Source: Verrucomicrobiota bacterium
GTDB lineage: Bacteria > Verrucomicrobiota > Verrucomicrobiia > Limisphaerales > Fontisphaeraceae
Length of the DNA stretch: 64,000 bases
Assembly (NCBI GenBank): GCA_037139415.1
Contig: JBAXGN010000002.1
Coordinates: forward strand, 1-64,000
Reading direction: 5' to 3'
Shown piece by piece: positions 27,588 through 36,502 of the stretch. The notes under the pieces were generated by a model. That model was not told the origin of the DNA and made no database searches. It saw only the letters and a program-made list of their open reading frames with translations. Each line of letters starts with the position of its first letter. The stretch's first letter is position 1. The translations under genes and the position numbers were made by a program.

Positions 27588-29831
27588 TTATGGCGCAAAG
27601 CTATTCGCGTTGGGGTAAGTAATGCGGATGGCCAACCCGGAATTGGTGACCACCGAATTGGTTAGCAGGTGTCCATAAGTCTGCCACTCCCACCAATCAG
27701 GTATCCCGTTATTGTTGCTATCAAACGCTGGGTTACGAAACAGGAAACTTACATAATCAGCGGCAATGGTCGTTTGATCCAGCGGGTAATTATAAAGCTC
27801 CAATTCATCCAGTAAGCCAGGCAAAGGACATTGACCAGTACGATCATTGCCAATAATCAAACCGGCAGCGCGTTGAGCAATCGTGGGAATATACGTGACA
27901 CCAATATTTGTGGCCACCAGTTGCGCGTCCACATAAATTTGGCTGGAGGTGCGATTATACGTCAAAACCAACTGATGCCAGATCGAGTTGGACCAGGCAA
28001 TAGCAGCCGAGATATTGGTTTGATTGGTGCCATTCTGCGAGGTGCCAAAGCAGAGGTTCGTGCCGTTGCCAGTGATGCCCAACTTCCAATCGTTGGAACC
28101 ATCGCCGGTCTGGAGCAATACCATATTGGAAAGCGTCCCGCTCCATTGGGGCTGAAACCAACAGCGAACAGTACCTTGTTGGCAATTTAGGTTCGCGGTG
28201 CCTTCCGGCTTGAGGTCCGCATACGCCACTCCATTGGAAAGGCCCGCCGCGATACGCAATGCGTTGGTGGAAGCACCATTGGTCAGGGTTACTCCACTAG
28301 CATAAGTTGGCAATTGCCCCTGTTCACCAACCCAATTCGTGGAGTCAAATCGCCAGGAAGCCGTCAATAGGTTCGAGACGCTGGCAGGATCAAATGGATT
28401 CGCCCCAGCCTGGTATTCCATCAGGTTCGATACCCCATCGCGATCCGGATCAGCATTCAGGGTCAAGGCGTTCAGCAATCCGTTGAACCAAGTGAACTCC
28501 CAAGCGTCCTCGACGCCATTGCTATTGGCATCGGAATTGCCATGGCTGACCAATTGTTCAAACGCATAGCTGAGCACATGGCCGTTGGTGGCATTGGTGC
28601 GCCCAACAATAAAGCATTCATAAGCCAAGCCGGCATCCGCCAGCATCAGGTTGGTTTCTCCCGGCGCGGTTCGTAATAACCAAGTCCAGGTGGCGCTGGC
28701 AGCATTGCTTGGCCCCAAAGTACTCGTTCCATACAGATCATATACCCCATTGGTTTCCCCGCCGGCAATAGTCAGGGCAATGCCATTGGTATCATAGGCG
28801 ATCTTGGAAAACCGCAAATAATTCGTGGGGAAAGACTCGATCCAGCTACTAAAGAAAAAACTGTCATTGGTGCTACTGCCACCGCTACCACTACCTGGGT
28901 CGGGTGGCGATGGTGCCCCATCCGCTTCCGCGCGTTGAGGCCCACGATGACGCCTCAAGGTTCGATATTGTGCTATGGATTCCTGAACGCTGATCGGTCC
29001 CATAGCCGCCAACAGGCTCTGCGATTGATAGTCCCACCCAAACTGTGCTTCCGTGCAGGCATACGGGAAGAAATAGATTTCATCTAGTTGCCCCTGGAGT
29101 TTCTCCAGTCCGCCCGCGTTCGCGCCCATGTAGCAAATCCAATTATCTAGGTCGGCGGGGTGTGCCAAGGCCGGCAGCCCTCGATTCGTGGCGATGGTCT
29201 TGCCGTCCAGAATCAGGGTCACGGCCTCTGGGCCATAGACCACCCCGAATTGATGAAAGACATCCTTTTCCAAGGCAACGGTAGCATGAACGATATCCAC
29301 CGCCTGACCAGCGTGATACGCGCTCAAGTACACGGTGTTGCCGTCGGGATCAAAGTACAGCGCAAACCCGGTCGGGGTTCTCGCATTCACCCTGGCGATT
29401 TCCAGCAAGCGGGCGTGGGTGCCCGGCCCTTGGCCACCCAAGGCCGTGCTGGACCACGCGGTAGAAAACCACAGCCGAATGCTGCCGGTGTTGGGCAAGA
29501 AGTTGGGGCGTTTGCGGGTTCCTTTGGCGGGGATCATGCAGTAGGAACGTGTCGCGCCGGTCATGAGCAGCGATTCGCCAGACCACGATTCCGCGAGTTG
29601 CACGCCCTTCAAATAGACCGTCCCTGAAACCGCCTCCGCCACCAAGTTCGTCTTCAGATCGTTGGCCCGGAATATCAGGGACTCCCCTTCCGGCAGGGCT
29701 GGACGGGCGGGACGCGAACGCGCCATCGCCGGCAAGATGGACAGACCAAGCAGCAATGCCAGAGTCACTACAAACTTTCCCGCTATGGACACTTGGTGCC
29801 CACCATCATTCACCGCCACATTCTTTTTCAT
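27588..29831 (-). CDS. Exported LamG-domain protein with calcium-binding-like repeats
   Basis: A 747-aa protein with a signal peptide (MKKN.., hydrophobic VVTLALLLGLSILPAMA, cleavage near residue 40). Two LamG/concanavalin-A-like domains are apparent: the first about residues 45-290 (GSIRLWFST, LDEIYFFPYA), the second about 500-690 (GTVRCWFQP, LLDELELYNYPL). Between and after them are D/N-rich loops like thrombospondin-3 or EF-type calcium sites (DANSNGVEDAWE, DPDRDGVSNLMEY, DSNNNGIPDWWEW). ATG 29831 was chosen because upstream in-frame starts lack a signal. The stop is 19 bases before the RHS ATG, so the two genes are probably one transcript and perhaps work together at the cell surface. Confidence 0.85.
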   Translation of the reverse strand: MKKNVAVNDGGHQVSIAGKFVVTLALLLGLSILPAMARSRPARPALPEGESLIFRANDLKTNLVAEAVSGTVYLKGVQLAESWSGESLLMTGATRSYCMIPAKGTRKRPNFLPNTGSIRLWFSTAWSSTALGGQGPGTHARLLEIARVNARTPTGFALYFDPDGNTVYLSAYHAGQAVDIVHATVALEKDVFHQFGVVYGPEAVTLILDGKTIATNRGLPALAHPADLDNWICYMGANAGGLEKLQGQLDEIYFFPYACTEAQFGWDYQSQSLLAAMGPISVQESIAQYRTLRRHRGPQRAEADGAPSPPDPGSGSGGSSTNDSFFFSSWIESFPTNYLRFSKIAYDTNGIALTIAGGETNGVYDLYGTSTLGPSNAASATWTWLLRTAPGETNLMLADAGLAYECFIVGRTNATNGHVLSYAFEQLVSHGNSDANSNGVEDAWEFTWFNGLLNALTLNADPDRDGVSNLMEYQAGANPFDPASVSNLLTASWRFDSTNWVGEQGQLPTYASGVTLTNGASTNALRIAAGLSNGVAYADLKPEGTANLNCQQGTVRCWFQPQWSGTLSNMVLLQTGDGSNDWKLGITGNGTNLCFGTSQNGTNQTNISAAIAWSNSIWHQLVLTYNRTSSQIYVDAQLVATNIGVTYIPTIAQRAAGLIIGNDRTGQCPLPGLLDELELYNYPLDQTTIAADYVSFLFRNPAFDSNNNGIPDWWEWQTYGHLLTNSVVTNSGLAIRITYPNANSFAP

Positions 29832-29941
29832 AATTTTAACCTGCCCGTTGTTTGTCACCCTCAGGCTATCAGACAAAAAGGCGCGACCCAACGCGCCGCT
29901 GCCAGAGGCACCGCGAAGCGCCTTCCCACAAATGACACGCC

Positions 29942-29967
29942 AAGCCGCGCCCGAGTGGGCGCGGCTT
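29942..29967. other. Perfect 11-bp stem hairpin between ubiA and the LamG gene
   Basis: AAGCCGCGCCC, a four-base loop GAGT, and the exact reverse complement. No T-run follows on either strand, so it is not a standard intrinsic terminator. It lies in the 403-bp gap 29832-30233, downstream of ubiA and in the leader of the LamG-RHS transcript (minus strand), so it could end the ubiA message or shape the LamG leader. I see no gene in that gap. Confidence 0.6.
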
Positions 29968-30229
29968 CGGTCGGTTTGTGGGGCTAAGGAAAATTCGCGG
30001 TTTTCTGGCAAGCCCGCAGCCGAAGCTACAAAGTTAATATTAAAGAACTACTGCTAGGAAAAGTTTTACTTTTCCATAAGGGACGCCTTGCAGATTACGC
30101 TAATGTAAGTTTTCGTCAATATGATTTCAAACATTTTTTAACGCCGTAAGAATGAGTTTATTGAGCGGATTCGTTTAGGCTGGCTGGTTTAGTCGTGTTT
30201 TTGCGTGAGCAAGGGAATTCGCTTGTGTC

Positions 30230-30366
30230 GCCACTATTTCAGGCGGAAGCCGCCTTTGCACACCACTTCGATCAGGACCGTCAGCAGGAAGACACAACTG
30301 ATGACGGCGTTCAGGCGGAAGAAGGAGTTCTGCACCCAGTTTAACCCGCGTCGGCGCGCCAGCCAA
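30230..30366. repeat. 137-bp direct repeat at the ubiA 3' end, copy 2
   Basis: The intact counterpart of 16358-16494. It starts four bases beyond the ubiA stop and covers the last 131 bases of the gene. Together the two copies bracket a 13.7-kb block. A repeat that includes the end of an intact conserved gene is how attachment sites of integrating elements often look, but no integrase lies between the copies. Confidence 0.88.
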
Positions 30367-31130
30367 TGTTCAAAAACCAGGCAGCTCAGGATGATCAGCA
30401 GTCCGAGCAGATACGCAAGGCGGAAGCGGCACAGCAGGCCAAAAAGGAACAACAAACCCCACATGAGCATGTGCGAGAGGAATGCGGCGGTTAGTGCGTT
30501 TTTCGGCCCCCATGCCACGACCAGGGAATGCAGGCCGTGCTGGCGATCAAATTCATAATCCTGGATGGCGTAGATGAGGTCGAACCCGATCAGCCAGAAA
30601 ATCACCACCACCGCCAGCACCGACATTTCCAACACTTCGATGCCGGTGACGTCCATGCCCCGGACGGCGAGCCAACCGCCTACTGGCGCGAGCGCCAGCG
30701 CCAGACCAAGGAAGACGTGTGTGTAATCGGTGAATCGTTTGGTCAGTGAGTAGAAACACACCACTACGATTGCGACGGGGGACAGGTAGAAGCAAAGCCG
30801 GTTGAGTAAGAAGCTGATCGCAATCAGTCCCAAGGCACTCAGGATGCAGAGCAGCCATGCATCGCTTAACTTGATTTTTCCGGCAGGCAAATGGCGCCCG
30901 GCGGTGCGCGGGTTCTGGGCGTCATATTCCCGGTCGGCGATCCGGTTGAAACTCATCGCGCAAGTGCGGGCGCAGACCATCGCACCCAGAATCAACCCGA
31001 ATTTGGTCCAGCCCGGCCAGCCATAATTATCCCGCGCCGCCACCGCCATGGCCGCCAGGGCAAACGGCAGGGCGAAAATCGTATGGGAGAATTTGACGAA
31101 CTCTCCCCATCTGCGCAGGGTGGCAAACAT
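30234..31130 (-). CDS. ubiA: UbiA family prenyltransferase (4-hydroxybenzoate type)
   Basis: A 298-aa polytopic membrane enzyme that attaches a polyprenyl chain to an aromatic acid in quinone synthesis. The two Asp-rich motifs are visible: NRIADREYD (near residue 70) and YAIQDYEFD (near 190), with about eight hydrophobic segments. The NPRTAGRHLPAG motif after the first site is typical of 4-hydroxybenzoate prenyltransferases; homologues called MqnP work in the futalosine menaquinone pathway, and this cannot be separated here. ATG 31130 was chosen over ATG 31181 because it begins the conserved MFATLRRW. It is the last gene of the Tol-Pal-Tat run. Confidence 0.9.
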   Translation of the reverse strand: MFATLRRWGEFVKFSHTIFALPFALAAMAVAARDNYGWPGWTKFGLILGAMVCARTCAMSFNRIADREYDAQNPRTAGRHLPAGKIKLSDAWLLCILSALGLIAISFLLNRLCFYLSPVAIVVVCFYSLTKRFTDYTHVFLGLALALAPVGGWLAVRGMDVTGIEVLEMSVLAVVVIFWLIGFDLIYAIQDYEFDRQHGLHSLVVAWGPKNALTAAFLSHMLMWGLLFLFGLLCRFRLAYLLGLLIILSCLVFEHWLARRRGLNWVQNSFFRLNAVISCVFLLTVLIEVVCKGGFRLK

Positions 31131-31199
31131 CACATTACAACGGGCATTCGGTTTTCGGGTTTGGCCCGCGACCGCCATCATCCCCGGCCAACCGTCACG

Positions 31200-32660
31200 T
31201 TAATCTTGCTTCGGGTTGGCGGCTTCGGCTTCCGCTTTTTTGCGGGCCTGACGTTCCCAGTACCAAGCGACCCAGATGCTCATTTCGTACATTAATTGCA
31301 GCGGAATGAACATCAGAAGCTGCGTCAGTACCTCGGGGGTGGTCAGCAACGCGCCCAGAATCAGGTTCACCACGATCATGTACCGGCGGAACCCGGCCAG
31401 TTTCTGATAATCCAGAATTCCGATCTTCACCAACGCCAGCAAAATGACCGGCATTTCAAAGCCCAGCCCCATGCCCAGCATGAATTTGCAGGTGAAACTG
31501 AAATACGTCTCCGCGCGCCATTGCGGCACTTCAATCCCCATCCATAACGCATATTGCTCCGCTGCGCGCAGGGCCAGCGGCATGATCGCGAAATAACAAA
31601 AGCTCACGCCGGTCAAGAAAAGAGCCAGCCCAATGAAGAAGGCGCGCACAAAGTACTTTTTCTCCTTCCAACGCAGCGCTGGCACGATGTATTGGCCGAG
31701 GAAATAGAACAGGAATGGGGCGGCCAGCAACAGGCCACCAAAGAAGGCGATGTGCAGCGAGGAAACAAACGGGGCGGCGGGGTCCAAGTACACCAGTTTG
31801 GGGCCAATGGAGACTTTGCTTTCCAACGGGGAGTTGGTTTCCACTTTCAAGGCGAGCATCGGCTGATCATTGATCATCACGGTGGTCATGCGCATTACCA
31901 CGGCCTGGTTGCTGCCCAGGTTCAATCCGGCAAACAGGTTGGTCTCCGTCTTGAACTGCCAGAGAATCTGGTCATTCACCGCCACGCCCACATGTTTGGT
32001 GTTGCTGGCGGAAATCAGGGCGGAAGTCATCTTCCCGGCGCGATGGAGTGGCCAAGTGAGGATTTCGACCACATAGTTCACGCCAAACAGGCAGACCATC
32101 ATGCCCAACAGCAGCGCAATGGCACATTTGACGAGCACCCAGCGCAAATCCTCGAGGTGTTCCAGAAAGGATTTAATCGGCCCGCCTTCATCCCCGCTAT
32201 CGTCCGAGGTGCTGGGCGGTTCGGTGCTGTCACCGCCGCCTTGTCCCGTATTACCGCTCTCACTTGCAGGGTTGGCTACCGCCGTGGTGGAACTACCGCT
32301 GTCGCTGGTACCACTGCCTTCCGGGTGCTCGCTGTGATAATCGTAATTGTATTCTCCGTAATCGGATTGACTGTTGTATTCCGAGTATTCGGAGGTGGTG
32401 GATGCCGTCTCAGAAGGTGCAACGGCGGAACTATCGCTGGCAGGTGGTACCGGAGCGGGTGTACCGTCCGCGTTTGCGGACGGCGTTTTCGCTTCAGCAG
32501 GAGCCGGGGCAGGGGCCGGATGCTCCGAACCGGTGGTGCCGGTTGGAGTGGGCGTGGTCACGGATTCAGCCGGTACAGTCCCTTCTGGAACCTTTGCTCC
32601 CGAATTTGGAGGTAATTGTGCCGGGCTATCCTGACCCGGTGCGCCGGGCTCGTTAGCCAT
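31200..32660 (-). CDS. tatC: Sec-independent protein translocase TatC with long N-terminal extension
   Basis: TatC is the receptor for twin-arginine signals. The core begins near residue 163 with SFLEHLEDLRW, the signature start, followed by six membrane segments including FFGGLLLAAPFLFYF and GLGFEMPVIL. The protein is 486 aa, about twice the usual 240-260. The extra part is a low-complexity cytoplasmic extension (residues 1-162) rich in Pro/Ala, then Tyr/Glu/Ser (EYSEYNSQSDYGEYNYDY), then Gly/Ser, and a long first periplasmic loop of about 100 residues. It directly follows tatA. Tat substrates are present in this window (8598-9455). Confidence 0.93.
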   Translation of the reverse strand: MANEPGAPGQDSPAQLPPNSGAKVPEGTVPAESVTTPTPTGTTGSEHPAPAPAPAEAKTPSANADGTPAPVPPASDSSAVAPSETASTTSEYSEYNSQSDYGEYNYDYHSEHPEGSGTSDSGSSTTAVANPASESGNTGQGGGDSTEPPSTSDDSGDEGGPIKSFLEHLEDLRWVLVKCAIALLLGMMVCLFGVNYVVEILTWPLHRAGKMTSALISASNTKHVGVAVNDQILWQFKTETNLFAGLNLGSNQAVVMRMTTVMINDQPMLALKVETNSPLESKVSIGPKLVYLDPAAPFVSSLHIAFFGGLLLAAPFLFYFLGQYIVPALRWKEKKYFVRAFFIGLALFLTGVSFCYFAIMPLALRAAEQYALWMGIEVPQWRAETYFSFTCKFMLGMGLGFEMPVILLALVKIGILDYQKLAGFRRYMIVVNLILGALLTTPEVLTQLLMFIPLQLMYEMSIWVAWYWERQARKKAEAEAANPKQD

Positions 32661-32681
32661 TGCCAGATGCCGCAGGTTTGA

Positions 32682-32963
32682 TTAAGAGACCTTAACCTGC
32701 GGAGTTTGGGGCGGTTGCGCTTGCGGAACCGGAGTCGGGGCCGGGGGGGCCACCTTTTTCGGCGGTGCTGATTCTTCAGTCATCGCGCGTTGCAATTCGC
32801 TATTGACCTCATTGGAGGCCTTCTTAAATTCCTTGATGCCCTGACCGAGACCTTTGGCAAATTCGGGAATTTTCTTGGCGCCGAATAAAACCAGAATGAC
32901 GACCAGCACGAGCACCAGCTCGCCGCCGCTCAGTCCCAAAACTGCCAACATTGCATTACTCAT
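32682..32963 (-). CDS. tatA: Sec-independent protein translocase subunit TatA
   Basis: A 93-aa protein with the TatA/E plan: a short periplasmic start, one transmembrane helix ([15 protein letters not shown]), the hinge FGAKKIPE, an amphipathic helix ([15 protein letters not shown]) and a Pro/Ala-rich charged tail. It polymerises around TatC to form the translocation pore. It lies 21 bases upstream of tatC in the same direction and downstream of the pal genes. Confidence 0.95.
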   Translation of the reverse strand: MSNAMLAVLGLSGGELVLVLVVILVLFGAKKIPEFAKGLGQGIKEFKKASNEVNSELQRAMTEESAPPKKVAPPAPTPVPQAQPPQTPQVKVS

Positions 32964-33065
32964 AATAGATTCGTTTCGTTGAAAAAAAATATACGCCTGC
33001 CGCTTTGGAAGTAAAGCGGCAAAACCATAAATTTGCGCCGCAATATCCGTCGGAGGCTGGATTTA

Positions 33066-33698
33066 TTAGGATTTAGGCTTGTACAACACGAACTCGCCGC
33101 GGCGGTTCTTGTTACGCGCGGCTTCATCATGGGCTTCCACCGCCGGACGGTCCTTGCCGTAGCTGATGGTGAACAGGCGTTTACCCTCAATGCCCAAGGT
33201 CATCAAATACTCGCGAATGGCCAGCGCGCGGCGCTCGCCCAAGGCGCGGTTATATTCGTCGGTGCCCATTTCGTCGCAGTGTCCTTCAATCTGGAGCTTG
33301 CTCTTGGGCTGATCTTTCAGCACCTTGGCCACCGCTTCGATGTGGGCGTGCTCATTCTTGCGCACTGCCGCGCGATCAAAGTCGAAATAGACCGTGTCAG
33401 CTTTGAAAGCATCCCGGTCGGCGGTCATGCCATCCAAGCCTTTGGGTTCCGGCATGTCTTGTGAATTGGCATTCGCCTTGGGGTCCAAGGGATTTCCTTT
33501 GATCGTGTTGGGGTCCACGGCAATCGGGGGCTGAAGCGGTTCGATTGGCGGGCGGCTGGCGTTATCCGTTACGGGAGGCTGCGAGTTACCCCCACCATTA
33601 GGCAGTTTGGTCCGGGCCTTGCTGCTGGTGTTGCAACCGGTGGTCAGCCATCCGGCTGCCAGACCGACTACTAAAATTGGAATCCAAGTATTTTTCAT
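33066..33698 (-). CDS. pal: Peptidoglycan-associated lipoprotein Pal (OmpA-like), copy 1
   Basis: A 210-aa outer-membrane lipoprotein. The signal ends in LTTGC (lipid-modified Cys at residue 22), a Pro/Asn-rich linker follows (to about residue 95), then the OmpA-like peptidoglycan-binding domain: VYFDFDRAAVR, IEGHCDEMGTDEYNRALGERRA and the RRGEFVL end. Pal binds peptidoglycan and TolB and helps outer-membrane constriction at division. It is the second of two tandem Pal-like genes in a tol operon. Confidence 0.92.
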   Translation of the reverse strand: MKNTWIPILVVGLAAGWLTTGCNTSSKARTKLPNGGGNSQPPVTDNASRPPIEPLQPPIAVDPNTIKGNPLDPKANANSQDMPEPKGLDGMTADRDAFKADTVYFDFDRAAVRKNEHAHIEAVAKVLKDQPKSKLQIEGHCDEMGTDEYNRALGERRALAIREYLMTLGIEGKRLFTISYGKDRPAVEAHDEAARNKNRRGEFVLYKPKS

Positions 33699-33733
33699 AG
33701 TTAATGTTCAGCGTTAATTTGCTGGTTATACCG

Positions 33734-34375
33734 TTATTGTTTTGGAGTTAAAAGCACAAATTCACCCCGGCGATTTTTTGCATAAGCCGCGTCATTGTGG
33801 CTTGGCACCGCCGGACGATCTTTACCGAAGGACACCGTAAACACCCGATCCGAAGCAATCCCCAGGTTGATGAGGTATTCCCGCACCGCCAAGGCGCGTC
33901 GTTCGCCCAGCGAACGATTATACTCCTCCGTCCCACGCTCATCGCAATGCCCCTCGATTTCCACACTGGCCTCGGGTTTTGCCTTGAGCGCGGCTGCCAC
34001 TTTTTCCGCTTTGCTGCGTTCGGACGCTTTGACCGCCGCCCGGTCAAAATCAAAATACAAAGTATAGGCTTTGAGTGCCTCGCGGTCTTCCGCAAGGTTC
34101 TCGCGTTTGCGGCGATCTGCCAGCGGAATGTTGACCGAGGTGCCTTCCTTGGGACCACCTGTCATCGGTCCCAAATCGGTGCCCTGCGCTTTCTCCCGTC
34201 CGGTATCCACCGGCATGGTGGGCTCCGCCGGGGTGCCGGTGAAGTCATTGGTGATGGCGCGGGTTTGCCCTGGGATATAGGTCAACGCCGGTTTCTTGTG
34301 CCGGCAGCCGGTCGAGAGCACGACGGTCAGCGCCAACCCAAGCACCATCACTGCGCAAAATTTAAAGCGAATCAT
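33734..34375 (-). CDS. Pal-like OmpA-family lipoprotein, copy 2
   Basis: A 213-aa paralogue of the next gene downstream, with the signal ending in LSTGC, a linker, and the same OmpA-like domain (LYFDFDRAAVK, IEGHCDERGTEEYNRSLGERRA, RRGEFVL). The EGHCDERGTEEYN form is closer to the classic Pal signature than copy 1. It lies directly after tolB, the usual place of pal, so either copy could be the functional Pal. The linkers differ, while the peptidoglycan-binding domains are alike, pointing to a local duplication. Confidence 0.92.
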   Translation of the reverse strand: MIRFKFCAVMVLGLALTVVLSTGCRHKKPALTYIPGQTRAITNDFTGTPAEPTMPVDTGREKAQGTDLGPMTGGPKEGTSVNIPLADRRKRENLAEDREALKAYTLYFDFDRAAVKASERSKAEKVAAALKAKPEASVEIEGHCDERGTEEYNRSLGERRALAVREYLINLGIASDRVFTVSFGKDRPAVPSHNDAAYAKNRRGEFVLLTPKQ

Positions 34376-34402
34376 GAGTATTCAGTCGTTTCGTAAAGTT
34401 AT

Positions 34403-35572
34403 TTACCGCGCCCAAGCAGGCTGGGAAGCACTTCCCGAAAGTGACGGCCAATCCTTGGTGCGTTTTGTTGGTACGTCAAGCAAAGAAAGTCGCCCGTTGC
34501 CTCGTTCCAGTCCTTTCACATACAATACGGTCCGGGAGTTGGGTGCCCACGAGGGGTCCTGGCCTTCGGTCAACACCTTCGCCTCGCCCCCGGCGGCCGG
34601 TATCACGCAAATTTGAAAGCTGCCCATCTGCGACGTGAAAACAATGTATTTGCCATCCGGCGACCAATCCGGCTCGGTGGCATTCAGCACGCCGGCGGTG
34701 CTGAGCCGCTGCATCTGGCCGCCGGCGGCGGGGATGGTGTACAGCGCGGCGCGCCCGCTGGAGCGCGAGACAAAGCATATCGTGCGGCCATCCGGCGACC
34801 AGCACGGGCAGGATTCACCCTCCCGCGTGTTGGTCAACTGCTTGAGGTTGCCGCCGCTCGCATCGGAGATATAGAGGTTCGGGCTGCCGCCTTTGCTGAG
34901 AATCATCGCCACGCGGCCATTGCTCGATACCGCCGGGGAAATGTTCGAGCCGCCAAAGCCGGCCACCATTGCGCGCTTTCCGGAACTCAGTTCCTGCGAA
35001 TAAATTGCCGGGTAGTTCTGCTTGTACGAGCAGTAAAAGATGCTGTGCTGCCCGGGCCCCCAAGTGGGCGCATTGGCGTTGGACTGGTCGTGCGTGATCT
35101 GCACCAGGTTATGCCCGTCATAATCGCCCATGAAGATTTCTCGCACGGGGCCACGCTCAAATTTGAACGCCATCCGGGTTTGGGCAATGCCTTTGATGTT
35201 GCGCAGCGCCTGGATGATGTCATCGGCGAAGGCATGGGCCTCGGTGCGCGGGGAGTTGCCGGAGTACGCTTTGCCAAAAATGCGCGACTTGCCTTTGGTG
35301 CTGTTCAGGAAACCTTCCAGCCGTCCGTTATAGGTGCCGGATACGGTGTACAGCGATTTCTGTTCATCCACCAACACGCACCCCATCACTTCCAGGTCGA
35401 ACTTGAGGGTGATATCCACCTCGCCAGAGAAACCCGAAACCGTGATGGGGATGATTGTGGAGGGATCCACGTTTTTACTAATCGTACCGCTTTCCTCCGT
35501 CTGCGCTTGCGCCACGGAAGCCAACGTCAGGAGGGTGAGGAATAAAATGGGGGTACGGATAAAATAATTCAT
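34403..35572 (-). CDS. tolB: Tol-Pal system beta-propeller protein TolB
   Basis: A 389-aa periplasmic protein with a signal peptide (cleavage AQA near residue 24), an N-terminal alpha/beta domain, and a six-bladed beta-propeller with WSPDG-type blades (PCWSPDGRTICFVS, PDWSPDGKYIVFTS). TolB bridges Pal and TolA. Its ATG overlaps the stop of the tolA-like gene (ATGA at 35569-35572). Some blades read NISPAVSSNGR and APTWGPG, which are weaker versions of the blade motif, but the fold appears complete. Confidence 0.93.
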   Translation of the reverse strand: MNYFIRTPILFLTLLTLASVAQAQTEESGTISKNVDPSTIIPITVSGFSGEVDITLKFDLEVMGCVLVDEQKSLYTVSGTYNGRLEGFLNSTKGKSRIFGKAYSGNSPRTEAHAFADDIIQALRNIKGIAQTRMAFKFERGPVREIFMGDYDGHNLVQITHDQSNANAPTWGPGQHSIFYCSYKQNYPAIYSQELSSGKRAMVAGFGGSNISPAVSSNGRVAMILSKGGSPNLYISDASGGNLKQLTNTREGESCPCWSPDGRTICFVSRSSGRAALYTIPAAGGQMQRLSTAGVLNATEPDWSPDGKYIVFTSQMGSFQICVIPAAGGEAKVLTEGQDPSWAPNSRTVLYVKGLERGNGRLSLLDVPTKRTKDWPSLSGSASQPAWAR

Positions 35573-36498
35573 GCCGATGCTCGCTTTGCCTTGAGGTTGA
35601 AATCAATTTTAAAGTTTTTCTCGATATCCTTGGAATTGGACGGGAAAGGTTTGATTTCCTGCACGGCCTCGATGGCCTGCTGCACGGAACGATCCATCAG
35701 CGTATTGCCCGAACGTTTGGTGATGGAGGCGGAGATTACCCGTCCAGAGCGCGCCACTTTCACGCGGACCGTGGCGATTAAATTATCATCGTCAATTTCG
35801 CTGGGCGGGTTCCACGCCTCATCATAAATGCCCAGCACTACTTGCAAGTAGTTCCCTCCGATGCCGCTGCCGGAGTCAAAGGTGAACGGCTCGCTGCTGC
35901 GCAATCCGCCAATGTTGTTCTTGAGATCACCAAGTACCCGGTTAAACGCATCTTTGCGATCATCCCGGGTATGTCCGGCATCCGCCACTTGGGTACGGGT
36001 GGTAGTTGGGGGGCCAGGCTTAGGCGGACGAGTGATCATGGTGGTATTGACCTTGGGGGTCTTATGGCCACTATCCGCAATATTGGTTCGATTGTTGGGC
36101 TTCAAAATGCCATCTGGACGCACTGGCACAACCGTTGCCGGTTCTCGCACTCGGGCCGTGGGGCGGGGCGGTTCCGGCTGAGGAGGGGTAGGGGTTCGCA
36201 CCACCGGGGCGGGTGTCGGGGGTCTGGGCGTTGGTGGAGTCGGCGTGGGAGCTGGTGGCGTTGCCACTGGTGTGGGTCTAGGTGCTGGCACCGGAACTGG
36301 GGCAGGGCCAGGAGAGGGAGACGAACCACTTTTCAGGACGCTTTCAATGTCAGCAGGATTGAGCATTGTGGTGGAAGTTGTCGTTTCCGGTGTCTCTTTG
36401 GACGACCAGGAAAATGCCGCCCCGACGAGCAGGCACAGCAGCAATAAGCCGTGGGCGGCGGCCGAAAACAGGAAACATTTTTTTTGGATTCGGTCCAT
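35569..36498 (-). CDS. tolA: TolA/TonB-like energy-transducing protein
   Basis: A 309-aa protein placed where tolA belongs. It has an N-terminal membrane anchor (HGLLLLCLLVGAAFSW), a Pro-rich periplasmic spacer (residues about 60-180, repeated PTP/PPTP and PRPTP), and a C-terminal TonB/TolA-like domain (VRVKVARSGRVISASITKRSG, then VQQAIEAVQEIKPFP). It would link the TolQR motor to TolB/Pal at the outer membrane. The spacer is Pro-rich rather than the Ala/Lys helix of E. coli TolA. ATG 36498 clears the stop of tolR by four bases. Confidence 0.88.
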   Translation of the reverse strand: MDRIQKKCFLFSAAAHGLLLLCLLVGAAFSWSSKETPETTTSTTMLNPADIESVLKSGSSPSPGPAPVPVPAPRPTPVATPPAPTPTPPTPRPPTPAPVVRTPTPPQPEPPRPTARVREPATVVPVRPDGILKPNNRTNIADSGHKTPKVNTTMITRPPKPGPPTTTRTQVADAGHTRDDRKDAFNRVLGDLKNNIGGLRSSEPFTFDSGSGIGGNYLQVVLGIYDEAWNPPSEIDDDNLIATVRVKVARSGRVISASITKRSGNTLMDRSVQQAIEAVQEIKPFPSNSKDIEKNFKIDFNLKAKRASA

Positions 36499-36502
36499 GC
36501 GT

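Noticed and set aside
16358-30366. Composite transposon bounded by the 137-bp repeats
   Set aside because: The repeats contain the end of ubiA, no transposase and no terminal inverted repeats.
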